Assembly: GCA_910576125.1 (NCBI GenBank)
Contig: CAJTHM010000017.1
Location: forward strand, 1-64,000
Direction: 5' to 3'
Length of the DNA stretch: 64,000 nucleotides
From: Lachnospiraceae bacterium
GTDB taxonomy: Bacteria; Bacillota; Clostridia; Lachnospirales; Lachnospiraceae
The first letter of the stretch is position 1. Every line of letters starts with the position of its first letter. The notes beneath the pieces were generated by a model. It did no database searches. It was given only the letters and a program-made list of their open reading frames with translations, and had not been told where the DNA came from. A program made the translations under genes and the position numbers. Positions 25,171-33,867 of this stretch are shown piece by piece.

Positions 25171-26064
25171 TTATCTTGACTCTCCCATGAAGAACAGGGC
25201 GATTGTGCCGGGGCCTGAATGGGCGCCTATGGTAGGGCCTATGTGATTGATCAGGAAATGCTGGTATCCGTACCGTTCTTTTATCAAATCCCTCACATAT
25301 TCCGCGTCCTCCAGGGCATCCCCATGGCTGATGAACACATAATCATCCTTGTTCTCCTCTGCCCAGGAACCCATCTTCTCTTCCATATAATCCACCAGCG
25401 CGGCCAGGGATTTCTTTCTGCCCCGCACCTTCCCAATCAGAATCAGGTGCCCCTCGCTGTCCACATGGAGCTTGGGCTTGATGGAGACCAGCGTCCCCAG
25501 GACAGCTGCCGTCCTGCTGACGCGCCCGCCCCTGTATAAATGGAACAAGTCATCCACCGTAAATACATGGACGAAATTCTGCACATGCTCTTCCAGCCAT
25601 TTCGCCGTCTCTTCCATGGACTTTCCCGCATCGCGCATCCTTGCCGCCTTATGCACGAACAGCCCCTCCCCCATGGACGCGCCCAGGCTGTCCACCACTC
25701 TAATCTTCACATCCGGACGCTCTTCCATGATTTCAGCGGCCGCCATGCGGATATTGCCGCAGGTTCCGCTCAAGCCCGAAGAGAATGCAAGGTAGAGGAT
25801 TTCCATGGGATTTTCATTCCCGAAAAGGGCTCTCGTTATATACTCCTCCAGCTGCTCCTTCGCCTCGGCAGGATTGATCTGGGAGGTAGTCGGCATCTTG
25901 CCCTCCTCCCGCATCATGGCATAGAACTCTTTCCAGTCCAGTTCCCTGTCCCTGCCATATGTGACTCCGTCCAGAATATAGCTGATGGGCAGGCATCCTA
26001 CGTCATGCTCCTCCAGATATTCTTTCGGCAAATCCGTCGTGCTGTCGGTTATGATTTTAAACAT
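25171..26064 (-). CDS. DegV family fatty-acid-binding protein
   Basis: A 297-residue DegV protein. The N-terminal 'IITDSTTDLP' and 'TSQINPAE' loops, 'FSSGLSGTCGNIRMA' and 'VVDSLGASMGEG' are the conserved fatty-acid binding elements; 'GRVSRTAAVLGTLVSIKP' is the second-domain signature. Family members (FakB-like) bind a fatty acid in the cytosol, and some present it to the kinase FakA for phosphorylation; no fakA is in this window. Monocistronic, with its own promoter, starting at the ATG 26064 after GGAGGGAC. Confidence 0.92.
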   Translation of the reverse strand: MFKIITDSTTDLPKEYLEEHDVGCLPISYILDGVTYGRDRELDWKEFYAMMREEGKMPTTSQINPAEAKEQLEEYITRALFGNENPMEILYLAFSSGLSGTCGNIRMAAAEIMEERPDVKIRVVDSLGASMGEGLFVHKAARMRDAGKSMEETAKWLEEHVQNFVHVFTVDDLFHLYRGGRVSRTAAVLGTLVSIKPKLHVDSEGHLILIGKVRGRKKSLAALVDYMEEKMGSWAEENKDDYVFISHGDALEDAEYVRDLIKERYGYQHFLINHIGPTIGAHSGPGTIALFFMGESR

Positions 26065-26109
26065 ATATGTCCCTCCATACAGGCCTTTTTCTTTTACTCA
26101 GCTTTCTTG

Positions 26110-26138
26110 ACTTTATCACAAATCCGCGCGTCTGTCAA
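26110..26138 (-). promoter_or_regulatory. Promoter of the degV-family gene
   Basis: Minus-strand TTGACA (26133-26138), 17-bp spacer, TAAAGT (26110-26115), about 46 bp upstream of the ATG. Confidence 0.7.
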
Positions 26139-26187
26139 ATCCGCCGGCCCTCCGCGGGACGTGCTTCCCGTCTCTCTGCCGAATCTC

Positions 26188-26847
26188 CTACTGCGGCAGC
26201 AGAATCTCCGTGGTAAAGGCTCCGTCCTCGCTGTTTCGGCTGATATACCCCTGATATCTCTCCACAATGGTATCCACCCGCACCAGGCCGTGCCCATGCC
26301 CCATGCCCTTCGTCGTCCTAAAACGTCCGGCTTCTTTCTTCTGTTTCCTCTGGGCCGTGGTATTGGTAAAGGACATGTACAACTGCGTGTTCTTCATGTC
26401 CATGTAGACACGAATCAGCCTATCCTCCTTGGGCAGTTCCATGCAGGCCTCGATGGCATTGTCGAACAGATTGCCCATGATGATGCACAGATCCAACTCC
26501 GACGTCGTCAGCGATACCGGCACATGGGCATCCGCCCTGACTGTGATGTCCCTGGATCTGGCCAGCGAGATTTTGCTGTTCAGGATTACATCCGTCATCT
26601 TGTTTCCGGTCTTCAGGGCCATATCCACAGCCTCCAAATCGGCGCTCAGCTCTTTCAGATAAGCTTTCAGCGATTCCATGTCTCCCATCCGGGCATAACT
26701 TCCGAGCACCTGGATATGATTGCGGTAATCATGCCGCCAGCTCCTGATCTGCCGGTACATGTTCTCCACCTCCGCGTAATGCGTGGCCAACAGGTCGCTC
26801 TGGTATGCCGCGATTCTTTTGTCGATTATCTTGTCCAGCAGATGCAT
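26188..26847 (-). CDS. GHKL sensor kinase lacking membrane domain
   Basis: A 219-residue AgrC-type histidine kinase. Phospho-acceptor region 'WRHDYRNHIQVLGSYARMGD', N-box 'NLFDNAIEAC' and glycine-rich 'GMGHGHGLVRV' are all present. The usual N-terminal 5-7 membrane helices for peptide sensing are missing; the protein begins about 37 residues before the histidine, with a clear ribosome binding site (GGAAAGGA) at 26847, so this is a genuine short form and not a wrong start. It follows the LytTR regulator gene by 29 nt. It must get its signal from a partner or in the cytosol. Confidence 0.85.
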   Translation of the reverse strand: MHLLDKIIDKRIAAYQSDLLATHYAEVENMYRQIRSWRHDYRNHIQVLGSYARMGDMESLKAYLKELSADLEAVDMALKTGNKMTDVILNSKISLARSRDITVRADAHVPVSLTTSELDLCIIMGNLFDNAIEACMELPKEDRLIRVYMDMKNTQLYMSFTNTTAQRKQKKEAGRFRTTKGMGHGHGLVRVDTIVERYQGYISRNSEDGAFTTEILLPQ

Positions 26848-26876
26848 CCCGACTTTCCTTTCCGTCTGTATGAAGT

Positions 26877-27572
26877 TCAGAAATACTGTATCAACGCCCG
26901 ATTCAATCCCTCATACGCTTTTCTGGACAGAGGGAGCTCCTCGCTTTCCTTCAGCGTCACGGCAGTCTTCGTCACTTTCTTCACGAACCGCAGATTCACC
27001 ACATAGGACCGATGAATTTTGTAAAAGCTGTCGTCCAGCTCTTCCTCCAGCTCGCGCAGCGTGCGCTTTACGCTGTAGGTTTCCCCGGCGTGCACCGTGA
27101 CATAATTTTTCATCACTTCCAGATATCGAATCTCATCTAACGGCAGCCTGACCATGCTCCCGCCCCAGGACAGAACCAGTACATTCCCCCTTGCCCCCAG
27201 CCTCTCCATGGCCCGCTCCAGCACGGTTTCCAGCTTCTCCTGAGTCACCGGCTTGAGCAGATAGTGCAGAGCCTCCACGTCATAGCCCTGCTCGATATAG
27301 TCCATGTATCCCGTGATGAACACAATCTGGAGCTTCGCACCTGTGGCGCGCAGCCGTTTCGCCAGCTCTACTCCGCTCATGCCGTTCATTTCGATGTCCA
27401 GGAACAGCACGTCTACGCCATTGTCGTCTTCATAGGCGAACAGAAAAGCCTCCGCGGAGGGATAGGTTTCGATTTGAAAGGGCGTGTTCGATTTCTTGCT
27501 CCAGTTATTTATCAGCGATACTACATACTGTATGTCTGCCGGATTGTCGTCACATACTGCAAATCTGTACAT
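26877..27572 (-). CDS. LytTR family response regulator
   Basis: A 231-residue AgrA/LytR-type regulator. Receiver domain residues 1-120 with acidic pocket 'CDDNPAD', phospho-acceptor in 'VLFLDIEMNGMSG' and lysine in 'LLKPVTQEK'; LytTR DNA-binding domain from about 140 ('IRYLEVMKNYVTVHAG', 'FYKIHRSYVVNL'). The ATG at 27572 has GGGGG 7 nt upstream. It is the first gene of a two-gene unit with the GHKL kinase and lies divergent from two ABC exporter genes, which are the obvious regulatory targets. Confidence 0.9.
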   Translation of the reverse strand: MYRFAVCDDNPADIQYVVSLINNWSKKSNTPFQIETYPSAEAFLFAYEDDNGVDVLFLDIEMNGMSGVELAKRLRATGAKLQIVFITGYMDYIEQGYDVEALHYLLKPVTQEKLETVLERAMERLGARGNVLVLSWGGSMVRLPLDEIRYLEVMKNYVTVHAGETYSVKRTLRELEEELDDSFYKIHRSYVVNLRFVKKVTKTAVTLKESEELPLSRKAYEGLNRALIQYF

Positions 27573-27816
27573 TTCTTTTCCCCCTGTGCCGCAATGCCCG
27601 AAATCCATGGGCGCCCTGTCCTCTCGGACATTATACTACATCCGGCCTGAAAATGGTATCTTATTTTAGGACCTTTTTTTCGGCTGACACCATCCCTCCA
27701 CACAACTTATCCCCGAAATCATGCATTTCGTCACCCAATCCGCATTCCTTCCTTTTCTGTGCTATACTATCCTCAGGAACTGTTCCTTAGTCCAACAAAC
27801 CCTGAAAGGAAAAATT

Positions 27817-29691
27817 ATGGCAGAACAAGAGTTAAAACAAAAAGAAAAAGGCAAGTACAACATGTGGCAGTCTGCAGGCTTCATGATTCGCCTGGCCATT
27901 CGGGAGCGGGAAAAGAAAGTCCCCATCCTGTGCGTCCTGACAGCGCTCCTGGCTGTGGCGAACAATCTGACCGGACTCTATGTGGCGCCCGTCATCATCG
28001 GATCCGTAGAGGCCCACCAGTCCCTGAACCGATTGTTCCTCATCATACTGGCATTTTTGTTCCTGAACATCCTGCTGAACGGGGCATCCGGCTATCTCTA
28101 TGTCAATGTCCTGTATGGCAGGGTTACCGTGCGCTCCAGCCTTATTGCGCGGCTGAACACAAAGATGGCCGTCACCTCCTATCCCAATACGGACAATGAT
28201 GAACTGCTGAAGAAGTTGGCCAAAGCCGGTGATGCCCTGAACAGTAATGCAGCGGCTGGCGAGGCCATATGGACCACCCTGACCGATCTGCTCAGGGACG
28301 TGACGGGGTTCCTGTTCTATTTAATGCTTTTGTCCCACGTCAATCCTCTGCTGATTGCAGCCATATCCGCTGCCACCGTTGCGGGATACTGCATCAACAA
28401 GCCCCTGTCCGAATACCGCTACCGGCACCGGGAGGAAGAGGGGGAATGCGATCAGATGTTCTGGCACTTCTTCACCTGTACCGAGGACAAGAAAATGGCA
28501 AAGGATATCCGCATCTTCGGCATGCAGCCCTGGCTGGAGCAGGTATTTAGCAGCACCCGGGATACATTCCGCGCTTTCCACAGGCGCGTGCAGAACAGAT
28601 ATCTGTGGGGCAGCATCGCCAATCTGATACTGGCCCTTTTTCAGAACGGCTTTGCTTATGCCTATCTGATCTGGCTGGTGCTAAACGAAGATTTAAGCGT
28701 ATCCATGTTCCTGCTCTATTTTTCCGCCGTGGGGAATTTCAGCGCATGGGTAAGCGGCATCCTGAACGGTTTCCTCACCTTACATAAGCAGGGCCTGGAA
28801 ATTTCCAATATCCGGGAATGCCTGGAATTCCCGGAGCCTTTCCTCTTCGAGAAGGGCAAGCCCATCGCCGCAGACACGGCAAAGACATATGAAATCCGTC
28901 TGGAGGACGTCTCTTTCCGCTATCCGGACGCGGCGGCAGATACTCTTTCCCATATCGACCTGACCCTGCGCCCCGGCGAGAAGCTGGCCGTGGTGGGCTT
29001 AAACGGCGCGGGCAAGACCACCCTCATCAAGCTCCTCTGCGGCTTCCTGGATCCCACAGAGGGAAAAGTGCTCTTAAACGGCAATGACATCCGCCAGTAC
29101 AACCGCAGAGACTATTACCGCCTGTTCTCCGCGGTCTTCCAGGACTTCAACATACTGGCCACCACCATTGCCGCCAACATAGCCCAGACAGAGGATCACA
29201 TCGACAGCGCTAAAATGAAAGAATGTGTGGAAAAAGCCGGCCTCACCCGGAAAATCGAATCCCTGCCCCTGCAATACGACTCCAAAATGCTGCGGGAAAT
29301 CTATGATGACGCAGTCACTCTCTCCGGCGGCGAGACCCAGAGGCTCATGCTGGCCAGAGCCCTTTACAAGGACGCGCCCCTAGTAGTGTTGGACGAGCCC
29401 ACTGCGGCGCTGGATCCAATAGCCGAGGCCGATATGTACTGCAAATACGACGAAATGACACAGGGGCGCTCCTCTGTATACATTTCCCACAGACTGGCCT
29501 CCACCCGCTTCTGCGACCGCATCCTCCTTATCGAGGGCGGCCGGATTGCGGAGGAAGGCACCCACGAAAAGCTGCTCGCCATGGGCGGCCGATATGCACA
29601 GCTCTATGAGGTGCAGAGCAGATATTATAAGGAAGGAGCCGATGGCAATGAACCGCAAATCATCAAAAAAGAAACAAAAAACAAACGATAA
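27817..29691 (+). CDS. ABC exporter, permease-ATPase subunit 1
   Basis: A 624-residue half transporter: membrane domain about residues 25-340, ATPase domain after 380. Walker A 'GLNGAGKTT', signature 'LSGGE', Walker B 'VVLDEPTAALD' and H-loop 'YISHRLAS' are all canonical. The style ('PTAALDPIAEADMY') is that of exporters linked to peptide products in Clostridia. The ATG at 27817 has AAAGGA 7 nt upstream. The next subunit begins inside its last 44 nt. No peptide precursor gene was found in the flanking 240 bp, so the cargo is unknown. Confidence 0.88.
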   Translation: MAEQELKQKEKGKYNMWQSAGFMIRLAIREREKKVPILCVLTALLAVANNLTGLYVAPVIIGSVEAHQSLNRLFLIILAFLFLNILLNGASGYLYVNVLYGRVTVRSSLIARLNTKMAVTSYPNTDNDELLKKLAKAGDALNSNAAAGEAIWTTLTDLLRDVTGFLFYLMLLSHVNPLLIAAISAATVAGYCINKPLSEYRYRHREEEGECDQMFWHFFTCTEDKKMAKDIRIFGMQPWLEQVFSSTRDTFRAFHRRVQNRYLWGSIANLILALFQNGFAYAYLIWLVLNEDLSVSMFLLYFSAVGNFSAWVSGILNGFLTLHKQGLEISNIRECLEFPEPFLFEKGKPIAADTAKTYEIRLEDVSFRYPDAAADTLSHIDLTLRPGEKLAVVGLNGAGKTTLIKLLCGFLDPTEGKVLLNGNDIRQYNRRDYYRLFSAVFQDFNILATTIAANIAQTEDHIDSAKMKECVEKAGLTRKIESLPLQYDSKMLREIYDDAVTLSGGETQRLMLARALYKDAPLVVLDEPTAALDPIAEADMYCKYDEMTQGRSSVYISHRLASTRFCDRILLIEGGRIAEEGTHEKLLAMGGRYAQLYEVQSRYYKEGADGNEPQIIKKETKNKR

Positions 29692-31582
29692 CAAGATGTT
29701 GTCCTGGAAAGAGACCTGGCAAATCAACAAAATGGCGCTGCTGCTGATACACCGCAGCCAGTCCGGGCTAATCGCGACATCCCTGATGCCCTGCGTCTGG
29801 AGCGCCCTGACCCCCTATGTGGGCATCTGGCTCCTGGCCCTCATCATTGACGAGCTGTCCGGCAGCCGAAGGCCTCAAAGGCTCCTTACACTGGTGCTGG
29901 CCACACTGATTTCCTCGGCATTGATTTCCCTGGCAGACGCTCTGCTAAAAAAAAGAAAGGCCGTAGAGGAGGAATGCCGGTTCTACTATCTGCGCAAAAT
30001 CACGGCGGACAAAATGATGGACATGGATTTCTGCATCGTGGACAATCCGGACACCGACCGGAAACTGGCCCAGATTCTTCAGAACCAGTCCGGAGGCGGA
30101 TGGGGACTGATCAGAGCTTTCCGGCTGATGGAGGAACTTCTCACGGCAATCCTCACTCTGTTCGGAGGCATCGCCATGACCATAACTCTGTTCACCAGCC
30201 GGGTGCCGGATAATGCCGGGACACTGACTATCCTGAACAATCCCCTTTTCCTGGCTCTCATCATTGCCGTCATGCTGGCCGTGACCTATATCGCTCCCCT
30301 GCTCTCCAATAAGGCGGACAGCTATTATGCTTTCAATTCCAACATCCATACGCTGGCCAATCGGCTGTTTGGCCATTATGGATTTATGGGAAAGCGTAAG
30401 GAATTCGCCGCTGACATGCGAATCTACCGCCAGGATAAGCTGTGCGAAAAGTATAATAATGACAAGTCCGGCGCTTTCTGCTCTCAGGGCTATTTCGCCA
30501 AACTGGCCAGAGGGCCCATGGGACTGTATTCCGGGGCCTCCGGAGCCGTCTCCGTGATGTTCACCGGCGTGGCGTACCTGTTCGCGGGCCTCAAGGCATG
30601 GGCCGGAGCCTTTGGGGTAGGCATGATGACCCAATATGTCAGTTCCATCGTCAGGCTGGCGGGAGGCCTCTCCTCTTTCATAGGCACATTAGGGCAGACC
30701 CGCATCAACGCCACCTTTGTAAAGATGCTGTTGGATTTTCTGGAGACGCCCAACGTCATGTACCAGGGAAGCCTCACCGTGGAGAAACGAAACGACAGGC
30801 AGTATGAAATCGAATTCCAGGACGTATCTTTCCGGTACCCGGGAAACGACCAATATGCCCTCCGCCATGTGAACATGAAATTCACCGTTGGCAGGCGCCT
30901 GGCGGTGGTAGGCATGAACGGCAGCGGCAAGACCACTTTCATCAAACTGCTCTGCAGGCTCTACGATCCCACGGAGGGGAGGATTCTCTTGAACGGCATC
31001 GATATCCGCAAATACAGCTACCGGGAATACCTCTCCATCTTCTCCGTGGTATTCCAGGATTTTACTTTGACGGATCTGCCCCTGGGCCAGAACGTGGCCG
31101 CCGCCATGAACTACGATGGAAGTCTCGCGGCATCCTGCCTGCAGAAATCCGGCTTCGGCGACCGGCTGGACAGACTTCCCGATGGGCTGGAGACCTATCT
31201 GTCCAAGAGGTTGAATAAGAACGGCATGGATATGTCCGGCGGGGAAAAGCAGAAAATCGCTCTTGCCAGGGCGCTCTACAGGGATACGCCCTTTATCATC
31301 CTGGATGAGCCCACGGCAGCGCTGGATCCTTTGGCGGAGGCGGAAATCTACAGCAACTTCAATGCGATTATCAAGGACAAGACAGCCATCTATATCAGCC
31401 ACCGACTGTCTTCCTGCAAGTTCTGTGACGACATCCTCGTCTTCGACAGTGGGGCAATCGTCCAGCAGGGCAGCCATGATGTCCTGGTAGAGGATACAGC
31501 CGGGAAATACCACGAACTGTGGCAGGCGCAGGCACAATATTATAATAGCCAGCCAAATCCACAGGGCTCTCCAGCCAGATAA
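29648..31582 (+). CDS. ABC exporter, permease-ATPase subunit 2
   Basis: A 644-residue paralogue of subunit 1 with Walker A 'GMNGSGKTT', signature 'MSGGE', Walker B 'IILDEPTAALD' and H-loop 'YISHRLSS', so unlike the MarR-linked pair both ATP sites of a heterodimer would be active. The N-terminus is very basic ('NRKSSKKKQK'). I chose the ATG at 29648, 9 nt after GGAAGGAG; it overlaps the preceding gene by 44 nt, indicating coupled translation. A terminator follows. Confidence 0.88.
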   Translation: MNRKSSKKKQKTNDNKMLSWKETWQINKMALLLIHRSQSGLIATSLMPCVWSALTPYVGIWLLALIIDELSGSRRPQRLLTLVLATLISSALISLADALLKKRKAVEEECRFYYLRKITADKMMDMDFCIVDNPDTDRKLAQILQNQSGGGWGLIRAFRLMEELLTAILTLFGGIAMTITLFTSRVPDNAGTLTILNNPLFLALIIAVMLAVTYIAPLLSNKADSYYAFNSNIHTLANRLFGHYGFMGKRKEFAADMRIYRQDKLCEKYNNDKSGAFCSQGYFAKLARGPMGLYSGASGAVSVMFTGVAYLFAGLKAWAGAFGVGMMTQYVSSIVRLAGGLSSFIGTLGQTRINATFVKMLLDFLETPNVMYQGSLTVEKRNDRQYEIEFQDVSFRYPGNDQYALRHVNMKFTVGRRLAVVGMNGSGKTTFIKLLCRLYDPTEGRILLNGIDIRKYSYREYLSIFSVVFQDFTLTDLPLGQNVAAAMNYDGSLAASCLQKSGFGDRLDRLPDGLETYLSKRLNKNGMDMSGGEKQKIALARALYRDTPFIILDEPTAALDPLAEAEIYSNFNAIIKDKTAIYISHRLSSCKFCDDILVFDSGAIVQQGSHDVLVEDTAGKYHELWQAQAQYYNSQPNPQGSPAR

Positions 31583-31592
31583 ACTGATAAAA

Positions 31593-31640
31593 GGGGGCGT
31601 CTCACTACTCATTTCGCGGGACGCCTCCTTTGGCGCTTTT
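31593..31640 (+). terminator. Terminator after the twin exporter genes
   Basis: GGGGGCGTCTC (31593-31603) pairs with GGGACGCCTCC (31618-31628), with two wobble pairs, followed by TTT and a further T run. It separates the convergent exporter and germination genes. Confidence 0.65.
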
Positions 31641-31672
31641 AACCGCTTTTCCACCCGCAGTTCTCTTATGCC

Positions 31673-33160
31673 CTATCTCGGCTCTTTTTTCAACGCTCCA
31701 GGCAGCCGGGTCCGGAACAGTTTGTTCTTCAGCGTCTTCCAACTAAAAGGAATCAGGGGATAGAGGTAGCTCCTGTGGGACACTGTCCGGTTGCAGCCGA
31801 TAGCCAGCAAAGACAACAATATTCCTCCGATATATCCCCACAGATTGAACCACTGGGTCAGCAGCAAAGTGATGATACGCAGGAACTTCAGGGCATACCC
31901 CAGCTCATAGTTGGCCTGGGTATAGTTGGCGATAGCCACAAAAGCCATGTACAGCATGACCTCTGGGCTGAACCACCCGCTGTTCACCGAGAACTCCCCC
32001 AGCACCAGGGCTGCCATGACACTCAATGGTGTGCTGAGCATATTCGGCGTATTGATGGCCGCCAGCTTCAGGCCGTCTATGGCCAGCTCCAGCACCAGGA
32101 ACTGCCAGATTAGGGGAAGGTTCGGCTCCTCCTGCAATATGATGAAGGAAAATGTCTCTGGGATAAACTGGGGATTATTCATCATCAGCAGGAAGGTGGG
32201 AGTGACCAGGTAAGTCAACAGGGAAATCAGGAACCTGGTCATCCGCAGATAGGTGCCCGTCACCGGAGGGAAGTAATAATCGTCCGCTTCCTCTATCACA
32301 TCGAATATGGTGGTGGGCAGAATCATGGCCGAAGGGGAATTGTCCACCAAAATGACGATATTGCCCTCCAGCACCTGGGCAGAAGCCGCATCCGGCCGTT
32401 CTGTATACTTAAACTTCGGGAAAGGATTGTACCACTTCCTCTGGTAAAGGCATTCCGCCAGAGATTCCTGGTTCATGGTCAGGGCATCCGCCTGGATATT
32501 GTTGATTTTCCGCCTTATATCGTCCAGGAAATCCTCATCCACCCGGCCTTTCATATAGCAGAGCGCAATGTCCGTATGAGAGCTTTCCCCGGCGCTCTGC
32601 ATCTCAATGTGCAGGTCTGTGCTGCGGATTCTGCGGCGAATCATGGCCGTGTTGGACACAAGAGTCTCCACGAAGCCGTCCTTAGAGCCCCGGAGAGTCT
32701 TGTCCTTCTCCGGCTCCCCCACGCTCCTGGCCGGATATGTCCTGGAATCTATCAGCAGGGCTTTCTCGTAGCCGTCCACCAGAAGCACAAATATGCCGGA
32801 GAGCAGGGCGGTAATCAGGGTATCCCATTTGTCCTCGATGTCCACTTCCACATAGGGCGTGAATCCTTTCGACAGACCATGGGCGTCCGCCGGCATATCG
32901 TCCGGAGTCAGATCCATGAAATACTGCAGCAGCTTCTGCACCAGGTCATCCTTGCAGAAGCCGTCCACCAGGTACATGCAGGCCTCTTTTCCGCCTATCT
33001 GGATGACCCGGTAGATGATGTCAAAGTTCTTCTCCACGTCCAGGGCACGGTTCAGGTAAGCCATATTTTCCTGCAGAGAGCCCATAAGGCGGCCGCTTCC
33101 TCTTTCGCTTCCATTCATGAGCTTCTCTGTTTTCCTGCCGGAATCTTTCTTCTCTATCAT
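31673..33160 (-). CDS. GerA/SpoVAF family spore germination protein
   Basis: A 495-residue membrane protein of the spore inner membrane. The soluble N-terminal GerA domain (about 1-290) contains 'GSKDGFVETLVSNTAMIRRR' and 'GRVDEDFLDDIRRKI', typical of germinant receptor A subunits and SpoVAF. Membrane helices follow from about 300 to 460 ('MTRFLISLLTYLVTPTFLLM'). No GerB or GerC partners follow, and the length and solo setting favour SpoVAF or an orphan GerA. The ATG at 33160 follows AAGGAG. It sits apart from its neighbours, so it is likely transcribed alone, in the forespore by analogy. Confidence 0.88.
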   Translation of the reverse strand: MIEKKDSGRKTEKLMNGSERGSGRLMGSLQENMAYLNRALDVEKNFDIIYRVIQIGGKEACMYLVDGFCKDDLVQKLLQYFMDLTPDDMPADAHGLSKGFTPYVEVDIEDKWDTLITALLSGIFVLLVDGYEKALLIDSRTYPARSVGEPEKDKTLRGSKDGFVETLVSNTAMIRRRIRSTDLHIEMQSAGESSHTDIALCYMKGRVDEDFLDDIRRKINNIQADALTMNQESLAECLYQRKWYNPFPKFKYTERPDAASAQVLEGNIVILVDNSPSAMILPTTIFDVIEEADDYYFPPVTGTYLRMTRFLISLLTYLVTPTFLLMMNNPQFIPETFSFIILQEEPNLPLIWQFLVLELAIDGLKLAAINTPNMLSTPLSVMAALVLGEFSVNSGWFSPEVMLYMAFVAIANYTQANYELGYALKFLRIITLLLTQWFNLWGYIGGILLSLLAIGCNRTVSHRSYLYPLIPFSWKTLKNKLFRTRLPGALKKEPR

Positions 33161-33322
33161 CCAAAAACTCCTTTTCTTTCATGATTTGCGCATGTTCTTA
33201 CGCTTATCATAGCCAGAACCGGAATTTTTATTCGATTCCACATGCTTTTATATGTTTTAGGACGGCAGAATACTGTCCGCAGGTTTCCTGAGAGGGCGAC
33301 CCGCAAAGGTCTCTAAAAAGCG

Positions 33323-33835
33323 CTATTTTGTCGTGCTCCCCAATCCGCCGTTGCGCACATCGGACACCTCATCGTCCACGGTAATTCCATACTCCAGGAA
33401 AATTCCCTGGGCAAAGCCTGACCCCTGGGCAATCTCTATGGTCTTTCCCTCATTGGTGGCATTTGTCATTTTGATAAAGATATGCCCCTCGTTGTCGGAA
33501 TCATAATAATCGCTGTCAATGATGCCCACAGTATTGTTCATCTGCAGACGGTATTTGAATCCCAGTCCGCTGCGCGGATAAAGGGTGAATACCCAATTTT
33601 CGTCCATTTTTACACGGATTCCCGTAGGTATCTTGATGGTCTCGGCAGGCGCGAGGGAAAAGGAAAACGGCGCGTATATATCATACCCGGCACTGCCTTT
33701 GGTAGCGCGTTTCGGCAGCATGATTTTTTCATATATCTCCCGGATATCCTTAGCAGAATACTCTGAAAACCCCTCTCTCATGGCTTCCGCAAAATTATCA
33801 GGACTTACCTTATAGAACTGTGCTACTCTCTTCAT
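33323..33835 (-). CDS. dut: dUTP diphosphatase
   Basis: A 170-residue dUTPase that hydrolyses dUTP to dUMP and diphosphate, keeping uracil out of DNA and feeding dTMP synthesis. Conserved motifs are in order: 'AGYDIYAP', 'YPRSGLGF', 'GIIDSDYY' with the catalytic aspartate, and the C-terminal 'GGLGSTTK' that closes over the substrate. The N-terminal 30 residues are longer than in the E. coli type. The ATG at 33835 is preferred because the family-like sequence begins 'MKRVAQFY'. It lies 32 nt after the membrane protein gene and probably belongs to the nrdDG operon. Confidence 0.93.
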   Translation of the reverse strand: MKRVAQFYKVSPDNFAEAMREGFSEYSAKDIREIYEKIMLPKRATKGSAGYDIYAPFSFSLAPAETIKIPTGIRVKMDENWVFTLYPRSGLGFKYRLQMNNTVGIIDSDYYDSDNEGHIFIKMTNATNEGKTIEIAQGSGFAQGIFLEYGITVDDEVSDVRNGGLGSTTK

Positions 33836-33867
33836 ATGTCTCTCTTTCCATAAAATATCTTTCCATA

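Noticed and set aside
25540..27006. 488-codon plus-strand frame
   Set aside because: Runs opposite DegV, the GHKL kinase and the LytTR regulator in succession, which are three real genes.
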